This document shows, in pieces, positions 11,271 through 22,626 of a DNA stretch of 64,000 nt. Location: the NCBI GenBank assembly GCA_900074885.1, contig FJUW01000048.1, positions 186,001 through 250,000 of the forward strand, in the 5' to 3' direction. The notes under the pieces were generated by a model that was given only the letters and a program-made list of their open reading frames with translations, did not search any database and was not told where the DNA came from. A program made the translations under genes and the position numbers. The stretch is from Rhynchosporium graminicola. Taxonomy: Eukaryota > Ascomycota > Leotiomycetes > Helotiales > Ploettnerulaceae. How positions within the stretch are numbered: the first letter of the stretch is position 1; each line of letters begins with the position of its first letter.

Positions 11271-12292
11271 CTAGAGCCGTGACGGACTAAGCGGAATATT
11301 TGGGCTCTTCTTCCCCTCAACCACAACTCCCAACCCTGACCCAGCGTCCAAAGATGGTGCAGCTCCAGAAGTCAAGTCAAATGACTCATCCCCAGAGAAC
11401 CTCCATCCTCTCTCCTCTCCTCCACTCAAGAAACTGCAATCACCACTTGAAGTCAAGTTCCATCCTCCACCGACACCTCTACCACCCCTCCATTCCAGCT
11501 TTGGAATAAACGCCTCGGGACCCTCCCAGTCCTTCACTCCCTTCTCCACGTTCTCCTTCCCTCTTCTCACGAACGTACTAAGCCCACACGTAAACGGCCT
11601 AAAGTCCTCCTCCGCAATATCCTCAGGCATGCGACCCGTCAGCGCCCTTCCAATAGCAATCAGCGTCGCAGCATGTGTGCAAAGCACCACAGCTTTTATA
11701 CCCTCGCTATCACACTGCTCAATAATCTTGTGCAACGCGTACGCCGCCCTATCATGTAGCTCATCTATTGTCTCCCCATTCACGCTCGGCTTGATCGCTG
11801 GTTTATACGTCTCGTCATAATGCGGAAATAGCTTCTTAAGAACTGTTGGTTCAGCGGGCGAAGGGTGGTCGAAACGTGCCATGCCATACCATTCTCCAAT
11901 CCCGTTTTCACCGCGGATTTTGGTTGTTTCAGGAGAGGTAGAGGTAGAGGACAGTGCTGTGACTATAGGTGTGATGGTTTGGATGCAGCGGTAGAAGGGA
12001 GATGAGTAGATGCGTTCGATGGGCGGCGAGAGAGTCTTCAAATGTTTGGCAAGTTCTTTGGATTGTGCTACTCCGTACCCTGCCAGCTCGGGGTCGCTGG
12101 CTATTCCTGTGGGAGAGGGAATTGAGGTTGAATATTCCCCGGTTTTGGGGTCGACCACCCAGTTGGAGCGGAACTGTGAATCATTGTTAGTTCAGAGCGA
12201 CATGGATATTTGCATCAGGACAAGGAGGTAGTTAAAGATTTATAGATGAGACTTACCCCATGGCGGGTTACGTATATTACTTCGAGACTCAT
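11271..12292 (-). CDS. Histidine phosphatase family protein, TFIIIC tau55-like
   Basis: Two exons on the minus strand: 12257-12292 and 11271-12173 (312 aa). The first exon encodes only 12 residues, MSLEVIYVTRHG, and contains the catalytic RHG. It is joined through an 83-nt intron (GTAAGT...CACAG) to FRSNWVVDPKTG. The second catalytic region is VVLCTHAATL, with its conserved His. The domain is branch 1 phosphoglycerate-mutase type, close to the group that includes the histidine-phosphatase part of yeast TFIIIC subunit tau55 (Tfc7) and its standalone paralogue. The C-terminal 80 residues are Gly/Ser-rich. Whether this protein works in RNA polymerase III transcription or as a free phosphatase cannot be decided from the sequence. 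It lies in tandem downstream of Mss51. Confidence 0.85.
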
Positions 12293-12771
12293 GCTTGTTT
12301 GGTATTTTTGAAAGATGAAGGAAACCGGTGACGAAGTTTATTTACCTATCTCGGCCTCGGCTGGCGATAACGAGGCTTATTTTGAAAAGTGGAGATGTGG
12401 AGATTCATATTCATTTCGTAGTTGACTACGATAGACAAAATTCTAGGTATCGATAGAGGGCGTGGTGAATCATGAAAGGAGCATCAACGGGGAATAGAGG
12501 TCTTTCGGGTTTGGCTTCTAGATAATTCTGCATGCACTGGCTTGGGACATCCGCAAGTAGAATACTATGTAGTGTTCCTGTATAATGCGGGCTTCCTGGA
12601 ACATGCAGAACGACTCATGTGATATCAAAGCCAACTCATTTTCTCTTTCATGTCTGCAGTTTCGGGACATCATGGAGGAGTGCAACTTAATGTACAATGA
12701 CCAGAGGCCTTCATCTCTTTTCATACAAATTTTGTACAAATATCAATCCTCGGTGACGTACTAATGCCAAA
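12293..12771. other. Tandem intergenic region
   Basis: The 479 bp lie between the Mss51 stop and the start of the histidine phosphatase, both on the minus strand. The region should contain the Mss51 3' UTR and the downstream promoter. No gene or repeat is seen. Confidence 0.35.
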
Positions 12772-14442
12772 TCAAGACTCAGTTTCGGCGCCCTTTCTGG
12801 TTGTTTCGTATCTATGGGAAAATCAGTCATCGGGATTTGATTCAGCACAAGGTCAATGCGACTTACCTCTTGCCTCTGAATGCCCACACTCCCCAGTTTC
12901 CACAACTGATATCTTGAGGGTCCAAGTCATTTAGATCCCATCTTAAACTGCGGAATCGGTTCTCGCCAGGTTCCATTAGCATATCCATTTCTCCTCCGAC
13001 CTCTTGCTTGACCCAATCGATATCCCTTTCCATGTCGTACTGCGTGTAACCTGTGACCAGAATCGGTACTTTTGTCTCCAGCAATTGGGGAATCGTCTCT
13101 TCCCACTCGTGCGAGCTGGCAGCGTGCCCAAGGCCTGGATGGAAGAGCATGAAGCAATCGAAGTAAGGATCGTATGGGTAGAAGTGGCCAGCCTCATGGA
13201 GTGTGTGGTAGTATTCAACATATGTACTGATCTTCAAGGAGTTGGTGATTCTATCCTCTACCACAGCTCCGTAAGGGTTGCTGGGGGTTCTTTCTGGAAG
13301 TGGGAACTCAGCATCTCTGTTTGCCATACTCTCAGGGCCAATGAAGACTAGGTGAAATGCAACTCGGGGAAAGAGATGGGTCAATTGAACCCAGACTTCT
13401 CGTGGAAGAGATGATTCAGCGCGTGCTCCGAGTATGAAGATTCTCATCGGCGGTGGTGCAGGTCTGATACCTTTCACATCTGGACCCCCACCAGAGCGAG
13501 GAGGATGAAGGGAATATCGCAAAGCTGGATACTTATTAGCTTTAGCATGCATACTGAAATATAGTACCCACCACTCAAACTCTTTAGCCCCTCCACAGTC
13601 AGACGCCCTTCTTTCTTTATGCTATATGGACTGAGTTCATGCAAGATGCTTCCAAGTGTGATTGGGTATGTTAACAGCCTTGTTGCTTGTCTCAAACTTC
13701 TCTCGTTATTGATTGCTTGAAATTCTCTTGAGAACAAGAAGGTGTCCCAATTTGTCATGTTAACCATTGCTTCCTCGATCTGATCACTAGGATACTCGAA
13801 CTCGGGGAAGAATCGACCGGAACGCAAATCATGATCATCCTCGTTAATTTCCCGGAGTGTATCACAAATCTCCAAGTGTGCCTCATAGTCGTCTGCCCAA
13901 TGTTCCTCTGAGCAAGAGACTGGTATGCCACAATCAGGACATTCGAAGTCAACATGCGCTGGAGGCAAAGGCCCCTTGGGAGACTTTCGTGCTTCTGGAT
14001 CGTCCGGGTTCATGGGTAAGCGGGTTTGGTGGTGATCGGGATGCGGACAGTACGCATTCTGCTTCATGAAAGCAGCTCGTCTTCTAATTTCTGGAGAAGG
14101 AGAGCTGGAAAAAGGATGAAAGAGATTATTCGGCATCAAAAGAGGTCTGGCATCGTTCTGAGCAGGTGGGTTCGATTGTGGTCCTCCAGGAGGTTGGAAA
14201 TCAAATGCTCCATTCTTGTCTTTCTGTCCTTGAATTCCTAGTGATGATGCTGATCTTCTACCAAAATGCTTCTTTGTTGTATCCTCCTTCCCGTGTATAT
14301 TCGTCCCATCCTGCAGAGATGTTGAAATTGTTCTGGAAGCCCACGCCAACCGCGAAGAAATTGGGTGTCGCGGTGGATTTCGAGAAGCTGATTTGATAGC
14401 AGTTAAGCACCTATGGCAGGTGTACGAAACCGAATTACGCAT
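12772..14442 (-). CDS. mss51: Mss51, mitochondrial COX1 translational activator
   Basis: Three minus-strand exons: 13572-14442, 12867-13524 and 12772-12811 (522 aa). Introns are 47 nt (GTGGGT...TCCAG) and 55 nt (GTAAGT...CATAG). The protein has a basic presequence-like N-terminus with an early CHRC pair. The Mss51 zinc-finger region at about 130-195 contains two Cys-Pro motifs, at C132-P133 and C168-P169, with C171 and C177. The conserved C-terminal domain begins after LKSLSALRYSLHPP. In yeast Mss51 activates COX1 mRNA translation and couples it to cytochrome oxidase assembly, and its CP motifs bind haem. The same function is expected here. The last exon encodes only 13 residues. The gene is divergent from Rse1 with a 297-bp shared promoter. 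Confidence 0.93.
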
Positions 14443-14739
14443 CTTGCAATGTTCAATGGCAACTTGGGAATATCGGGCAGCATATGATATCGGGGTGTAC
14501 GTAGGTACGATCGATTCAGATACATTTATGGCTAGTCCAAATAGGGCTAGGCGCACTCCAGCAGTCAATCAAAATTCGAGAACTAGAGACACGCGAAATA
14601 TCCCAACTCAGCTTCGATATGATTTGAGCTGCGACAGGCTGCATTGTCAGCGCAACCCAACTACAAGCCATTTCAACTGTGCTGAGCACATTCCCTTCAC
14701 TAGACAAGCTGCGCAGGCTTTCTGCGATTTCGCACCAGA
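14443..14739. promoter_or_regulatory. Compact divergent promoter of mss51 and rse1
   Basis: Only 297 bp separate the two ATG codons, so both promoters and 5' leaders are packed here. No canonical TATA element or named binding site is evident. The arrangement suggests possible co-regulation of a mitochondrial and a splicing housekeeping gene, but this is inference. Confidence 0.4.
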
Positions 14740-17700
14740 ATGGCGACAACCTCTTCTATGTTCATGTATAGCTTGACGGTTCAACCTCCTACCGCGACAA
14801 CCCAAGCTATTCTCGGCCAATTCACAGGTACAAAGGAACAGCAAATCATCACTGCTTCAGGTTCCCGTCTTACTCTGCACCGACCCGATCCATCTCAGGG
14901 CAAGATTGTCACCGCCCTTTCGCACGATGTTTTTGGAATAATCAGGGCCATAGCTGCCTTTAGGCTAGCTGGAAGCAACAAGGGTAAGTCATTCGATCTA
15001 GTCATTTGAACTTCACTTAGTGATTTGAAGCATGCATGGCAGCACGAGAAATTCCATCATGAATCATCACCGGCACAAAGTGGTATTTGGAAGAGGGCAT
15101 GCTTGACGAATGATTGCTAAACAAACTTTGTAGATTACATTATCATCACGTCTGATTCGGGTCGAGTAACAATTGTGGAATTCCTACCTGCACAGAACAA
15201 GTTCAACAGACTACACTTGGAGACCTTCGGCAAGTCTGGTGTACGGAGAGTCATACCCGGACAGTACCTGGCGGTGGATCCTAAAGGACGAGCCTGTTTG
15301 ATTGCTTCTGTGGAGAAGAACAAGCTCGTGTACGTGCTCAATCGCAATGCGCAAGCCGAATTGACAATTTCCTCCCCATTGGAGGCTCATAAACCTCAAA
15401 CCCTCGTGTTTGCTTTGTGTGCTTTGGATGTTGGTTATGCAAATCCAGTTTTCGCTGCTCTCGAGGTCGACTATGGTGACTCGGACCAAGACCCGACCGG
15501 CCAAGCATTTGACGACATCGAGAAATCTTTAGTCTACTACGAACTTGACCTTGGTCTAAACCACGTGGTACGAAAATGGTCAGATCCAGTTGATCGCACG
15601 GCTTCCATCCTCTTCCAAGTTCCTGGGGGTACTGATGGACCAAGTGGAGTTCTGGTATGTGGCGACGACAACATCACATATCGACACTCGAATCAAGAGG
15701 CTTTCCGGGTCGCTGTTCCTAGACGACGTGGTGCTACCGAGGATCCCAAGAGAAAGCGGGTTATTGTGGGTGGTGTCATGCACAAGCTGAAGGGTGCTGC
15801 TGGTGCATTCTTCTTCTTACTACAGACAGACGATGGAGATCTTTTCAAGGTTACCATTGAAATGGTAGAAAATGATGACGGCGAGCCGACAGGAGAGGTT
15901 AAACGCCTCAAGATCAAGTATTTTGATACTGTTCCTATCGCCACTAGTCTCTGCATCCTGAAGAGTGGTTTCCTGTTCGTTGCTAGCGAATTCGGCAATC
16001 ATCAATTCTATCAATTTGAGAAGCTTGGGGATGATGACGAGGAGATCGAGTTTATCAGCGACAACTTCCCTACCGATCCTACAGAACCATATACACCCAC
16101 ATACTTTCATCCTCGCCCGGCCGAAAATCTTAGTTTGGTTGAGAGCATCGATTCCATGAATCCCTTGATGGATTGCAAAGTTGCGAATCTGACGGAAGAA
16201 GATGCGCCACAAATCTACTCTATCTGTGGAACTGGGGCGCGGAGTACCTTCAGAACGTTGAGACACGGGTTGGAAGTCTCCGAGATTGTGGAATCCGAAT
16301 TACCTGGTGTGCCATCCGCAGTCTGGACTACCAAATTAACTCGTAACGACACTTATGACGCTTATATCATTCTGTCTTTCACTAATGGCACCTTGGTACT
16401 CAGCATCGGCGAGACAGTCGAAGAGGTCACAGACACAGGGTTCTTATCGAGCGCGCCAACGCTGGCTGTCCAGCAGCTTGGCGAAGACGGCTTGATTCAA
16501 GTTCATCCCAAGGGGATTCGACACATTAGAGCTGACCGACGTGTAAACGAATGGGCAGCTCCCCAACATCGATCAATTGTCGCAGCCACAACTAACGAAC
16601 GTCAAGTCGCTGTTGCTCTTAGTTCTGGCGAGATTGTATACTTTGAAATGGATTCTGACGGATCCTTGGCGGAGTATGACGAGAAAAAAGAAATGAGCGG
16701 TACCGTTACCTGCTTGAGTCTTGGAGAAGTTCCCGAAGGACGAGTACGCAGTCAATTCCTTGCTGTTGGTTGCGACGATTCGACAGTGCGTATCCTCAGT
16801 CTCGACCCTGATTCCACGTTAGAGAACAAGTCCGTCCAGGCCTTGACATCAGCACCTTCCGCGCTTTCAATCATGGCTATGACGGATTCTTCTTCGGGAG
16901 GGTCTACACTTTACCTTCATATCGGTCTTTATTCCGGGGTCTACCTACGAACTGTCTTGGACGAAGTCACTGGAGAGCTCTCAGATACCAGAACTCGATT
17001 CTTAGGTCCAAAACCCGCAAAGCTCTTCCGAGTTTCTGTCCAAGGAAAAACAGCTGTACTGGCACTTAGCTCCAGACCATGGCTTGGCTACTCCGATCCG
17101 GTTACAAAGGGTTTTATGCTTACTCCGTTGAATTATCCTGGCCTGGAATGGGGATGGAATTTCAGCAGTGAGCAATGCACGGAAGGCATGGTTGGTATCC
17201 AAGGACAAAATTTAAGGTACGTCGATACATTTGCTTCTATTCTTCTCCCGAAAAGATACAATGATGATTTTCTTATCGTTAACTTCCGAGTCCAACATGA
17301 CTATGCGGATTAATCATTATAAATCCAATTGTTCCTTCTGAGTATCTCGATAATTCAATGCATTTACACAAGTTCTGAAAGTGGCATTAACTGACACAAT
17401 GCACGGTAGAATCTTCTCCATCGACAAGCTTACCGACAATCTCCTCCAAGAAACTATACCTCTCACGTACACACCTCGTCGTTTCGTACGCCACCCAGAA
17501 CACCCATTATTTTACACGATCGAGTCCGATAACAACATTCTGGCCCCTGCAACGAAAGCAAAGCTGCTGGAAGACCCGTCCGTAGTTAACGGCGATGCCG
17601 CCGTATTACCCGCTGAAGAATTTGGCTACCCACGAGGTAAAAGTCACTGGGCTTCCTGCATTTCTGTTATCGATCCTGTCACCGAAAAGAGTGTGCTCCA

Positions 17701-18773
17701 AAAAATCGACCTTGACGAAAATGAGGCCGCAGTCAGCATGGCTACTGTGTCGTTCGCCAGTCAGGATGATGAAGTCTTTTTAGTCGTCGGAACTGGAAAG
17801 GATATGATAGTCAGCCCCAGATCTTCAACAGCTGGATTTATACACGTCTACCGTTTCCATGAAAATGGCAAGGAGATCGAGTTTATCCACAAAACTAAAG
17901 TCGAGGAACCACCAATGGCGCTCTTGGCTTTCCAAGGAAGATTGTTGGTTGGGATCGGCAAAGACTTGAGAATTTACGACTTAGGAATGCGACAACTTCT
18001 CCGCAAAGCTCAAGCTGAGGTCGTCTCAAACATGATCGTCGGTCTGCAAACTCAAGGGAGCCGGATAGTTGTTAGTGACGTCCAAGAGAGTGTCGTAATG
18101 GTTGTGTACAAATTTCAAGAGAATAAGCTCATACCGTTCGTTGATGATACCATCGCTAGATGGACTTCTTGCACTACCATGGTCGATTACGAAACAGTTG
18201 CTGGCGGCGATAAATTTGGCAACTTGTGGCTGCTCAGGTGTCCCACAAAAGCAAGTGAGGAGGCTGACGAGGAGGGTTCTGGATCTCATCTCGTTCATGA
18301 GCGATCGTATCTTCAGGGCTCGCCGCATCGACTTACATTAATGGCTCATTTCTTCACACAGGATATCCCAATGAGCATCCAAAAGACCAACCTAGTTGCG
18401 GGTGGGCGGGACTGCATATTATGGAGTGGTATTCAAGGAACCCTTGGCATTTTGATTCCCTTCGTGAGTCGCGAGGATGTAGATTTCTTTCAAACTTTGG
18501 AACAGCATCTGAGATCAGAGGATGCTCCATTGGCTGGAAGAGATCATCTCATCTACCGGAGTTACTATGTTCCAGTTAAGGGAGTGATTGATGGAGATTT
18601 GTGTGAAAGATATACCCTTTTGCCTACGGACAAGCAACAAATGATTGCTGGGGAGTTGGACCGGTCGGTTAGGGAAATTGAGCGAAAGATTTCTGTAAGT
18701 CACTTTGCTTTTCTCCTTCCACACTACCAGGCTAACATCCTATTAGGATATTCGGACACGTTCTGCATACTAA
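14740..18773 (+). CDS. rse1: Splicing factor Rse1 (SF3b130/SAP130)
   Basis: Four exons: 14740-14983, 15134-17216, 17410-18694 and 18747-18773, total 1212 aa, the normal family length. The first exon starts [18 protein letters not shown] and continues with [13 protein letters not shown]. The N-terminal Mms1-type beta-propeller region contains [11 protein letters not shown] and [15 protein letters not shown]; the C-terminal CPSF-A domain contains [20 protein letters not shown] sequence and ends with [13 protein letters not shown], which needs the last 27-nt exon. The intron at 17217-17409 is 193 nt, longer than its neighbours. Rse1 is a three-propeller scaffold of the SF3b complex in the U2 snRNP, required for branch-site recognition. 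It is related to DDB1 and CPSF160, but the sequence style and length fit Rse1. It is convergent with the LysM gene, 169 bp apart. Confidence 0.95.
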
Positions 18774-18942
18774 TAAGCGCCATGGCGTGGTTGTACTTGG
18801 AATATTTGTACATTATAAAGGCGTGTGCGGTTTGCACCGGTCATGAAGATCAAGACATGGAGTCAATGAGACTATGATAAAAAACACAAACTTCTGAAAG
18901 CAAAAGATTTATCCTTGCTGGTCTCTCATGCATTGTCGCTCA

Positions 18943-19929
18943 TCATTTCTGCCCGGTAAACCTCCTCTTTCCAACATCGTGCATCTTTCCTTTCCCTTTC
19001 ACATTTGCTTCTATCGGGTGTTCCTTCTCCCACCTCTCATCTTCTTCATAAGCCTCTATTGCAGCGTCTAGGTCGTATTCGGCCTGGGTCAGATATACCA
19101 ACGCAATATCGTACCTGTATTTCGGGACAACACTACGTTGTCAGCCTCCTCTTGATCCTCCTCTCGAATTCTTTGGATACCATGCATACGTACTCGGAGA
19201 CTTTACAGGCAACCATCCACCTCCTTACGATACCCTTCCTTCTCTCCTCTTCCTCCCCTTCCAGTGGTCGCGGACTCAAACTTACACCAGCTTTATAATA
19301 TTCCCCAGGTATGACGACTGTTCTTCTAGCCAGCAGAAGATGGTCTGAGGTGATTTTATTCGCTTTTCGCAAAGCGGTTATGGGGACGCCATATCGGAAT
19401 GACAGAGAGGTTAGGGTATCATTTTCGTGATCTAGAAAATGTAGAACATCTTCTGCAGGCTGGGTATGTGAAGTTCCTTTCTCAGACGACGCTATTTGAG
19501 GATTTGTGAGGGAGGAATAGCTGGGAAGTTCGTCGGTGTACGCGGGCGGTTCTTGAGATTTAGATATGGAGGAGGGTGGTGTGTATGTTGGTGGATCGCG
19601 GAGACCTTGGGGTAGAGGGGACGGTTTTGTGGATACTTGACAAAAAGGGCCTACGCAACGTTAGCATTACCATCCGGGTTCGGTGACATCTGAAGCTAGA
19701 GAAGATGATTACAATAAGTAGCAAAACGCTGGTTACCCTATATCTGCTATCAGCATGCGTGGCGCGCGTGAGATGGGCATGTCTAGCATACAGCTATGCA
19801 ATTTCCACATATGATCCTTCCACAACATTCTAATCGTCTGTCATGAGCCTTAGGCTTCTCACTCTTCTCATCGTATTCCGGCAGCACGTTTCTAAGGAGC
19901 GTCGCACAAGTACAGCAGCTTTCTTCCAT
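18943..19929 (-). CDS. Cytosolic zinc-ribbon and LysM-domain protein
   Basis: Four minus-strand exons: 19792-19929, 19713-19737 (only 25 nt), 19194-19650 and 18943-19114 (263 aa). The N-terminus has four Cys pairs or triads: CCTC, CCGRIICGNC, and YCPFC formed across the micro-exon. This looks like a RING or zinc-ribbon fold. After a Pro/Tyr-rich linker (PPTYTPP, PPAYTDELPSY) comes a LysM domain around residues 115-165: HENDTLTSLSFRYGVPITAL, RKANKI and a terminal VIPGEYY. The C-terminus has a helical segment, YDIALVYLTQAEYDLDAAIE. There is no signal peptide, so unlike chitin-binding LysM effectors this protein should be intracellular. The family is conserved in ascomycetes; its function is unknown to me. 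Confidence 0.82.
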
Positions 19930-20764
19930 CCTCGGTGAGCACTGATAATCTGTTCTTGGTCGTTGTCTAGGTTTCGATGTTCTTGGGTCTCAGGCAAAGG
20001 TTGGAAGGGGCGGCTCTTGACAAGGGGCATGTGAACTCTTGCCTAGGAAGTAGTTTTATGGGATACTTGAGTATGGATACTAGGTAGACACAGAAGACAC
20101 TGGGTTGTTACTTGACTTGACGTTTAGAAGTCCATGACGCCTGTGCTTATCGGTCATGGACCCCGCAACGCCACCCCTTGCGCCACTCTTCCCCCTTTCC
20201 AATGGGTCGCTTAATTCAGGTGTGCTTTGTTTACTGTTTTGTAAGCTATATTATCAAGGGTGTCTGATTGTGGATATCTAGTACTTGTCTGTTCGGCTAA
20301 GTGTATCTCATGGTCACTAAGCATTGTGCCACACCACATTATCCCTTCTCGTCTGGAACATATCCACGTTCACAGTTATTTCCGTTAATTCATGATTCCC
20401 CATCAACTGTATGGCAATAGTAGCCTTGTCCTTCCCCAGGCTGAACTGTTTGTTGATGAAAATTCAGATTCAATTATACCGTTTTGTCCACAAGAGCCAG
20501 ACGCTTACCATATTGATGATTGAAAATTGCAGAAGTGGGGTGATAATCATTCACAACCTCCGCGTATTTGAGTCCTTTACTCAGGAATTTACTCAGGACT
20601 AAGATCTCACGGTGGGCAAGCAGTTTTGCCTTGAAGAGCTGACTCCAGGTTGGAAATCTCAAGGTAGGGATATTAACTTCAGTCTGTGTTTCCTATGCCT
20701 CCAAATCTACGACAACTCCAACATCTCAGCTTCTAATCCCACAAGTATCTCGCTCCGCAAGGCA
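19930..20764. other. Divergent intergenic region
   Basis: The 835 bp lie between the LysM gene start and the phosphoribosyltransferase start. It holds both promoters. No gene, repeat or RNA is recognised. Confidence 0.35.
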
Positions 20765-21613
20765 ATGGCGAACGCACACTTTATCGAGACAAAGACCGAA
20801 TACTGGCAAGTGATTCTACCAGGAAGGGAAGCAGCCTCAGCTTCGTGGCAGTTTAGCTACCCTGCCCGTTTGCCGGATTCGAGGATTCTCAAGTTGCCTA
20901 TCCGAGCTCTGGCTGCCAACGAAGCTGTAGCATCCCTCATCATCAACCAGTATGTACTAGCTCTCCATAATGCTATTCATGCCAGCCAGAACCGGCACCT
21001 GCCGCCAGGCTTTGTATTACTGATTCCGCGACTCCATAATTGGGCTTGCTAACTGAAATTAGAGCTGCTATAGATGTAACTGCCCAGCTTGGTGCTTTTC
21101 TCGCAGCTGTCGTGAAGCCATTTGCTCCAGATGTTATTGTCGGCCTTCCAACACCTGGGCTCACTCTCGCTCCCATCATTGCTCAGAGTTTGGGTCACAG
21201 TAAGTCTAATATTGAATGTCATAGAGGAATGTACTAATTTTTACTTCAGGAAGATACGTCACTTTAGGGTACTCCCGGAAATTCTGGTATACCAACTCTC
21301 TGTCCACTGAAGTATCTTCCATCACTTCTCCCACTGGCGAAAAGAAGCTCTATCTAGATCCAAACCAGGTCTCGCTTGTGAAGGGGCGGAAAGTTAAGAT
21401 CATCGATGATGCTGTCAGCTTTGGCAAGACACTTAAGGTATCATGGGATTTCTCGAGAGCATTGGATCTGAGGTCATTGGCTGTGGAGTTGTGATGAAGC
21501 AAGGCTCGAGGTGGCTTGCAGTTTTGGGTGACGAAAGAGCCAAAAAGGTTGTCTGGATCTTCGAATGCCCGCTTCTGAGAAGAGTTGCCGAGGGTTGGGA
21601 TGTAAGAGAATAA
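20765..21613 (+). pseudogene. Phosphoribosyltransferase-domain gene with apparent frameshift
   Basis: Three exons: 20765-20949, 21063-21199 and 21250-21613. The type I phosphoribosyltransferase fold is visible: VIVGLPTPGLTLAPIIAQSLG in the central part and a PRPP-binding loop, VKIIDDAVSFGKT, near 21400-21430. This resembles adenine/xanthine-type PRTases of fungi. Just after the loop the reading frame breaks. Upstream the frame reads KTLKVSWDF; downstream the frame shifted by one base reads LESIGSEVIGCGVV and continues in good coding sequence to a stop at 21611-21613. The summed exon length, 686 nt, is one short of a multiple of three. A one-base loss in the TTT run near 21449-21452 explains it. 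Removing a GT-AG segment of 35 nt (21437-21471) would also restore frame, but that is shorter than usual introns and lacks a branch site. It could be a sequencing error, a recent pseudogene, or a tiny intron. Confidence 0.7.
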
Positions 21614-22073
21614 TGTATCGAGAAGCCTTGCATGGTGTTCTACTTCTTGAATTCCGGGGTAATCCGAGAGAAGATTGAGGTGATTTCGATTTCATCCTGC
21701 CATACATACTTACATTGCATAATTCTGTGAACTATGCGTTGTTCAAAGTGGAACTTAGGTAATACATTGACCTTTCTCATGGTGAGCACGAAATGCACAG
21801 AAGTTGTATCTTATATGAGTTCGTGAGAGATTTGTATTTTTTGCCAATGAGGTATGAACTAATGATAGAGATATGCCAAGGTCCTTCAATCTCGGCAGAA
21901 CGTATCTCCGGTTGACGTTGAGCCCCTGAATTCCGTCGCGAATTTCTATCTGACGCGACTTCAGATTTCACTCTTTCACCTTGCGCCTCACAGAACCACA
22001 AAGCAACAACCGCCCTTCAACAGACCGCACAGCCTCTACATCGACCTTCTTCTCCATATCCAACAAACTCAAT
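21614..22073. other. Intergenic region upstream of rim1
   Basis: The 460 bp contain the 3' end of the phosphoribosyltransferase transcript and the promoter of the Rim1 gene. The last 100 bp are pyrimidine-rich, as is usual ahead of fungal start codons. No other feature is seen. Confidence 0.35.
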
Positions 22074-22626
22074 ATGTCTTCCTTCTTTACCCGCCGCGCT
22101 TTGCGAACTGCCACCCCTCTCTCTCGTACATTCATGAGCAGTGCACCACGCTCCTCCTTTGCAAAGATGACCATTATTGGCAGACTCGCCAGCACACCAG
22201 AATTGCAAGCTACAAGTACTGGAAAGGAGATCCTCAAATATACCGTCGCCACAAGCAGTGGACCCCGAGATAGTCAGAAGACCAACTGGTTCCGCGTTTC
22301 ATCCTTCTTGCCTGAGGGACCACAGAGAGATTTTATTTCGGCTTTGGACAAGGGGTACGTGAACTCGCACCGTGGCAATGAATTCGGCTGGATATCTGAA
22401 ATTGGGAGAAAAGCAAACCTGCTGAGACTTTTGCTAATATGCTGGCAGAACCCTCGTTTACGTTGAAGGCGATGCCTCGCAAACCGTGGTAGAGGACACC
22501 CAAAGTGGGAAATTCATTACACACTTGAATATCGTTCAGCGTAAGGTTGCCAGTTCCCGAGTCAGATCTGTATAGCTAATGTTTTCAGAAAAATTTGAGG
22601 TTCTTTCCAAGAAACCTACTCAGTAA
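22074..22626 (+). CDS. rim1: Mitochondrial single-stranded DNA-binding protein Rim1
   Basis: Three exons: 22074-22354, 22449-22540 and 22589-22626 (136 aa). The N-terminus (MSSFFTRRALRTATPLSRTF) is a typical mitochondrial presequence. The OB-fold of bacterial SSB type follows: MTIIGRLASTPELQATSTGKEILKY, TNWFRVSSF, TLVYVEGDASQTV and HLNIVQQKFEVLSKK. Introns are GTACGT...TGGCAG and GTAAGG...TTTCAG. The yeast homologue Rim1 coats single-stranded mtDNA and stimulates the helicase Pif1 and the mitochondrial polymerase. Size and motif order match the family. It lies on the same strand as the frameshifted phosphoribosyltransferase, 460 bp away. Confidence 0.92.
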
